Source of the DNA: JBNKVT01 sp050299335
Lineage (GTDB): Bacteria > Pseudomonadota > Alphaproteobacteria > Rhodobacterales > Rhodobacteraceae
Reading direction: 5' to 3'
DNA length: 64,000 nucleotides
Assembly (NCBI GenBank): GCA_050299335.1
Contig: JBNKVT010000035.1
Location: 1 to 64,000 of the forward strand
Shown: positions 60,387 through 64,000 of the stretch, piece after piece
How positions within the stretch are numbered: position 1 is the stretch's first letter
How the letters are laid out: each line of letters starts with the position of its first letter
The notes under the pieces: generated by a model
Told to the model about the DNA's origin: nothing
The model's input: the letters and a program-made list of their open reading frames with translations, nothing else
The model's database searches: none
Program-made: the position numbers and the translations under genes

Positions 60387-60678
60387 TTTCTTTCAACGGC
60401 TTGCAGGTAATGCCGAGGCAGGAGGCGACGCTTGGTTCCGCAACCTTTTCCCAGGCAATCGCGGAAGAGGGTCGCCGGACCGACTCGATCGGAAAGGCCA
60501 AAACCGCATTCCGCCTTTCACCCGAACCCCCAATCGCTGCGAGGAAGTCCATCGATTTCAACGCGGGTTGGGGATACGTGATATATCAGGGAAAACGCAG
60601 AGCGCTGCAGGCGGCCGCCAGAACGGGGTCGACGCCTACGGGCGCGGGTAGGTTTCAGGTGCGGAGAAGAAGCACTGC

Positions 60679-61557
60679 CTATTCGGCCGCCAGCGCGCTG
60701 CCCGCACCGCCGATCATCGCCAAATGCGAGATGGCGGTGGTCAGGCGCATCATCACGTCCTCGAATTCGGGGCGCATGGTGATGCTGCGCTCGTCCATGT
60801 AGAGTGCCCGGTCGATCTCGATCTGCAGGGCGAAGACATTTTGCGACGGCCGCCCGTAGTGGCGGGTGATGTAGCCGCCGGCGAAAGGCGCGTTGCGAAC
60901 GACCGTGAAGCCGAGCCGGGTCAGGATGTCGCTGGTCGTGTCCGTCAGCCAGCGCGGCGCGGCGGCTCCGAAACGGTCGCCGACGATGATGTTCGGACGG
61001 GCACCGCGGACCAACGGGGCGGAGGTCAGGGCGTCATGAGGCATGGAATGGCAGTCGAAAAGGATCGCCATGCCGAAGCGCTGCCGCTGCTCGTCGATGA
61101 GCATCTGCAGGCATTGGTGATAGGGGTGGTAGGCCTCGGTCAGGCGGCGCTGCGCTTCGGCGAGACTGATCTTGCCGTCGCGAATCGGCTTGCCCTCAGC
61201 GACGACCCTGGGAATGACACCGAGACCGGCCATGATACGGGGATTGTTGGCCTTTTTCGACGCGCCTTCGACAAGGGCCGGATCGATCTCGTCCGAGGCG
61301 CGGTTGAGATCGACATAGGCGCGCGGATAGGTCGCCGACAGGAAGGGCGCACCATGGTCGGGGGCGGCGGCGAAGAGCTGGTCGACGAAGGCGTCTTCGG
61401 ACGACCGGATCTCGTTGCGGTCCAGCCGGGTTTCGCGCAGGAAGTCAGCCGGGTACTGGGTGCCGGAATGCGGCGAGCTGAAGACGGCGCAGGACGTGCG
61501 TCGTTTCGGCATGCTGAGCGCGAAACCATTCTGCAAGCGGGCATTCCCCTCTGTCAT
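60679..61557 (-). CDS. N-formylglutamate amidohydrolase family protein
   Basis: The 292-residue protein has the FGase features FSSPHSGTQYPADF, RAYVDLNRASDEIDP, ILFDCHSMPHDA and FAGGYITRHYGRPSQNVFALQIEIDR, which include likely zinc ligands. The family hydrolyses N-formylglutamate in histidine degradation, but no hut genes are present, so the substrate is open. ATG 61557 has GAGG eight bases before it; ATG 61581 has none. Confidence 0.88.
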   Translation of the reverse strand: MTEGNARLQNGFALSMPKRRTSCAVFSSPHSGTQYPADFLRETRLDRNEIRSSEDAFVDQLFAAAPDHGAPFLSATYPRAYVDLNRASDEIDPALVEGASKKANNPRIMAGLGVIPRVVAEGKPIRDGKISLAEAQRRLTEAYHPYHQCLQMLIDEQRQRFGMAILFDCHSMPHDALTSAPLVRGARPNIIVGDRFGAAAPRWLTDTTSDILTRLGFTVVRNAPFAGGYITRHYGRPSQNVFALQIEIDRALYMDERSITMRPEFEDVMMRLTTAISHLAMIGGAGSALAAE

Positions 61558-61683
61558 CGGCGTGTCCTCAGGACTTACCATAGCGCCGAATTATGCAACG
61601 CAAAAGGTCTTGATCCTGTTAACGTGACGTCTTATAGAACGGCTTCGCTCGGCGGACCCCGGTTTGCCGGGCTCGGTTTTTCC

Positions 61684-61758
61684 GGGCGTATAGCTCAGCG
61701 GGAGAGCACTTCGTTGACATCGAAGGGGTCACTGGTTCAATCCCAGTTACGCCCACCA
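61684..61758 (+). tRNA. tRNA-Val (anticodon GAC)
   Basis: The acceptor stem GGGCGTA pairs with TACGCCC, the D arm contains GCTCAGCGGGAGAGC, the anticodon stem CTTCG/CGAAG encloses the loop TTGACAT, the variable loop GGGTC follows, and the T arm is ACTGG-TTCAATC-CCAGT. Discriminator A and an encoded CCA end the gene. The loop gives anticodon GAC, valine. Confidence 0.95.
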
Positions 61759-61850
61759 TTTTCCCCTCGGGGACCCGTGAACCGCCCTTCGGGGCAAGCA
61801 ACCCAGGCGCCGCCTTCGCTGGCCGTCGCCGCTGAACCAGGAGAGAGACC

Positions 61851-61976
61851 ATGAAGGTCAGGAACTCGCTTCGCTCCCTGAAGCAGCGTCACCGCGATTG
61901 CCGCGTTGTGCGCCGTAAGGGCCGCGTCTATGTGATCAACAAGACCCAGCGCCGGTTCAAGGCCCGTCAGGGCTGA
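61851..61976 (+). CDS. rpmJ: 50S ribosomal protein L36
   Basis: The 41-residue protein begins MKVRNSLRSLKQRHRDCRVV, then RRKGRVYVINKTQRRFKARQG. This is the longer 41-residue L36 form without the four zinc-binding Cys (C+ form has CxxC), common in alphaproteobacteria. AGGAGAGAGACC supports the start. An intrinsic terminator follows at 62000. Confidence 0.95.
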   Translation: MKVRNSLRSLKQRHRDCRVVRRKGRVYVINKTQRRFKARQG

Positions 61977-61999
61977 GACCGGATCGCTTTCGGAACGAG

Positions 62000-62027
62000 G
62001 GGCCGTGCTGGTGCGCGGCCCTTTTTC
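62000..62027 (+). terminator. Intrinsic terminator after rpmJ
   Basis: GGGCCG (62000-62005) pairs with CGGCCC (62016-62021) and is followed by TTTTTC. Confidence 0.8.
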
Positions 62028-62089
62028 TATTCCGGCAGCGAGAAGGAACGCCGTTGTCACGCTGGAGGCGCGCTCAGGGGCGGGTGGCG

Positions 62090-62285
62090 GTCCGAGAGCC
62101 TGAGATAGATGCCGCTTTCCGAGCGGTCCGTCAGGTGGGTGACCGGTTTCGGGACCTTGCCGGGATTGCGGGCAAGCAGGTAAAGGGTCCAGCAAGGGCC
62201 GAGGCGGAGGTTTCGTGGCCTGCCAGAAAGAAGATAGTCACATGATCGGCCAATTCAACAGTGTCGAAACACGCGCCGTTTCGGG
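62090..62285 (-). pseudogene. Cytochrome P450 remnant with internal deletion
   Basis: On the minus strand the sequence reads FDTVELADHVTIFFLAGHETSAS, then, after a break near 62165, a C-terminal end like VPKPVTHLTDRSESGIYLRL. Both parts match the P450 gene at 63072 (FDTAEMVDQVAIFFLAGHETSAS and VPKPVTHLTVRSESGIFLKL), but the middle, including the heme Cys loop and ExxR, is deleted. It is a dead partial copy. Confidence 0.8.
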
Positions 62286-62385
62286 GCCATAATCCAAAGG
62301 TTATTGACGCCGGGTCCGTGGTGACATCTGCTTCACGCGGTTCAGGCCGCACCTGATCCTGCCACAGCTGCCCGGAGACTGTTCT

Positions 62386-63012
62386 ATGCCAATCCTGAGT
62401 CGAGAAACCAGGGCACGAACCCTGCGGGGACTTCGCACGATCCATGCCTGGCTCGGCTTCTTTGTGCTGCCGTGGATCCTGATCATCGGCGCTACCGGCT
62501 TCTACCTGAACCACTACCAGGCCATCACTGCCTTTCTCGATGGCGCGGCGTATGACGAAAGCCGCTTTTCCAGCCACCCCGACGCCCACGCTATCGGCTA
62601 CAAGGAGGCCTTCGCTCTTGCCGAAACGATCTGGCCGGGCCAGCAGATCGTGGACAGCAGGGACGAGCCCTATCACGGGCATGAGGCCTTCCAGTTCACC
62701 AAACCGTCGGGGAAGATCATCGTCACCCAGGCGACCGGCCATTACTTCGTCAAGACCTGGAAAACGCGCATCACCTACGCTCCGGACGGCACGCTTCTTG
62801 ACCGGCATATCTACTGGGGGCCGATGCTGAAGCAGCTGCATACTGACGGCTGGCTGGGGGGGAGCCTGGGCACCTGGCTGGCTGACATCACCGCGCTGGC
62901 GATGCTGGTTTTCGGGCTGTCGGGGATGGTGCTGTGGTGGGTGCCGCGGGGGGCGAAGTTCAAGCGTGCCGTTTTCGGGGTGAAGCCGAAGGCTGACCGG
63001 CAAGGGACGTGA
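62386..63012 (+). CDS. PepSY-associated membrane protein
   Basis: The 208-residue protein has an N-terminal helix (TIHAWLGFFVLPWILIIGATGFYLNHY), a PepSY-type periplasmic middle (DAHAIGYKEAFALAETIWPGQQ, ITYAPDGTLLDRHIYWGPMLKQLHTD) and a C-terminal helix (ALAMLVFGLSGMVLWWVPRG). It resembles the PiuB/PepSY_TM iron-uptake-associated reductases, but is short. Partner genes are absent. Confidence 0.82.
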   Translation: MPILSRETRARTLRGLRTIHAWLGFFVLPWILIIGATGFYLNHYQAITAFLDGAAYDESRFSSHPDAHAIGYKEAFALAETIWPGQQIVDSRDEPYHGHEAFQFTKPSGKIIVTQATGHYFVKTWKTRITYAPDGTLLDRHIYWGPMLKQLHTDGWLGGSLGTWLADITALAMLVFGLSGMVLWWVPRGAKFKRAVFGVKPKADRQGT

Positions 63013-63071
63013 TGCGTTTCCGTTTCACCGTGAAACGGAAACCAAGATGCTGTTTTTGTTGTATTTATTAG

Positions 63072-64000
63072 TTACTTTTGTGTTAATTTAGTGGTTGGGT
63101 CCCGCCGATCCAGCTTGAGGAATATCCCGCTTTCCGAGCGCACTGTCAGATGGGTGACCGGTTTCGGGACCTTGTCGGGGATCGCCTCGAAGCGGAAGGC
63201 GCGGAGCAGCATGGCGAGCAAGAGCGTGCCTTCAGCCATGGCAAAACCGGCTCCGGTGCAGACGCGGGGGCCGGTGGAGAAGGGCATGTAGGCGTCGCGC
63301 GAAAGCGGCCCGGTCTCGTCGCGGGACCAGCGGTCGGGGTCGAAGAGGTCGGGATCGGGCCAGAGGCGCTCGTGGCGGTGGAGATGCCAGGGCGACAGGA
63401 TGCAGAGGGAACCGGCCGGGACGTCGCGGTCGCGGAAATGCTCCGGTCTGGTGGCCTCGCGGACCATCATCGGGACCGGCGGGTAGAGGCGCAGGGCTTC
63501 GCGGAAGACGTCGCGGGTGAAAGGCAGGTTGCGCAAGCTGGAGAAATCGGGGCTGTCGTCCCAGGCGGTTGCGGCTTCGGTGGCGGCGCGGTTTTGCACC
63601 TCTTCATCGCAGGCCAGAAGATAGAGCGTCCAGGCCAGGGCGGAGGCCGAGGTCTCGTGACCCGCAAGAAAGAAGATCGCCACCTGGTCGACCATTTCGG
63701 CGGTGTCGAAGCGGTCTCCGGTCTCGGGATCGAGGAAGGTCATGATCTTGGTGGCGAGGTCGTCGGGGGCGGTGCCGGCCTCGATCTCGGCCGCGCGGGC
63801 GGTGGTGAGCTCGACCAGCAGCCGGCGGATGGTGGCGGCCTCGGCCCGGCCCTTGCCGAGGCGCAGGCGCGGGATCCATTTCGGGGCGCGGATCAGCGAG
63901 ACGAAGCTGAGGAGCGGCTGGGCGCGCTGGTAGGCGCGGAAGGCGTCAAAGACCGAACGGGCAGTGGCGTCGGTGATCGGGATCGAGAACAGGGTGCGGA
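63072..64000 (-). CDS. Cytochrome P450 (partial; 5' end beyond the window)
   Basis: About 309 C-terminal codons are present. The oxygen-binding I-helix reads FFLAGHETSASALAWTL, ExxR is in REALRLYPP, PERF-type region DPDRWS, and the heme-ligand loop is FSTGPRVCTGAGFAMAEG (Cys ligand). The frame remains open to the window edge. Length and motifs suggest a class I bacterial P450 (CYP of the fatty-acid/terpene type). Redox partner genes are not visible. Confidence 0.92.
   Translation of the reverse strand, partial: RTLFSIPITDATARSVFDAFRAYQRAQPLLSFVSLIRAPKWIPRLRLGKGRAEAATIRRLLVELTTARAAEIEAGTAPDDLATKIMTFLDPETGDRFDTAEMVDQVAIFFLAGHETSASALAWTLYLLACDEEVQNRAATEAATAWDDSPDFSSLRNLPFTRDVFREALRLYPPVPMMVREATRPEHFRDRDVPAGSLCILSPWHLHRHERLWPDPDLFDPDRWSRDETGPLSRDAYMPFSTGPRVCTGAGFAMAEGTLLLAMLLRAFRFEAIPDKVPKPVTHLTVRSESGIFLKLDRRDPTTKLTQK

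Larger units (their letters stand above)
60152..60678. other. Intergenic region containing a candidate sRNA
   Basis: No protein gene is supported here. A promoter-like sequence at 60268-60295 and an intrinsic terminator at 60356-60385 frame a short RNA (see separate entries). 60390-60678 shows nothing recognisable. Confidence 0.5.

Overview
The window looks like chromosomal DNA from an alphaproteobacterium of the Rhodobacterales (Rhodobacteraceae/Paracoccaceae type). It is very GC-rich, genes are tightly packed with many ATGA/GTGA start-stop overlaps, and it carries a Paracoccus-type Gfa protein, the UreE-F-G and UreD-A-B-C urease sets, an FNR-type stress island and dnaK-dnaJ. Genus cannot be decided from sequence alone.

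Layout. 0.6-8.7 kb: an ECF sigma/anti-sigma pair, a D-2-hydroxyacid dehydrogenase, an SMP-30 lactonase, a leucyl aminopeptidase coupled to an NlpC/P60 hydrolase, an orphan peptide-type binding protein and a methyltransferase. 9.0-20.3 kb: the urease locus, mostly on the minus strand (ureD, ureA, a 51-codon His-rich membrane peptide, ureB, ureC, ureE, ureF, ureG). It is split by extra genes: a VapBC toxin-antitoxin pair, two GFA-domain proteins, a GNAT acetyltransferase and two paralogous small membrane proteins between ureB and ureC; an ArsR/SRPBCC pair, a secreted protein, a beta-propeller protein and a divergent gfa between ureC and ureE. 20.6-31.3 kb: MFS transporter/HAD pair, a queuosine-precursor transporter behind a convincing preQ1-I riboswitch, a tiny ORF with an extreme Shine-Dalgarno, an L,D-transpeptidase lipoprotein, a FAA hydrolase, galE, small membrane proteins and an XpaC-TelA-DUF2927 operon.

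31.4-33.0 kb is a scar: an IS630 remnant, an acyltransferase fragment and a 5'-truncated nucleoside-type ABC permease are fused end to end. 33.0-50.0 kb is a stress/low-oxygen island: CbpA-CbpM, BON protein, Hsp20, Fe-S FNR regulator, second Crp/Fnr regulator, phosphoribosyltransferase, universal stress protein, APH/P-loop kinase, PEP synthase, alcohol dehydrogenase, flavodoxin and P-type ATPase. At least six TTG(A/C)-N-CAA palindromes of the FNR class sit in its intergenic regions, often between divergent genes, suggesting one local regulon. It ends at an IS21 remnant.

50.6-64.0 kb: alkB, dnaK with an RpoH-like promoter, dnaJ, a ParB-domain protein behind a tandem repeat, then a sharply AT-rich two-gene insert (AAA ATPase plus DUF4435/TOPRIM protein) that matches the PARIS anti-phage system (ariA-ariB), a Y-family DNA polymerase, a DUF2461 protein, a candidate trans-acting sRNA with a CCUCCC motif, an N-formylglutamate amidohydrolase, tRNA-Val(GAC), rpmJ, a cytochrome P450 remnant, a PepSY membrane protein and a cytochrome P450 cut by the window edge.
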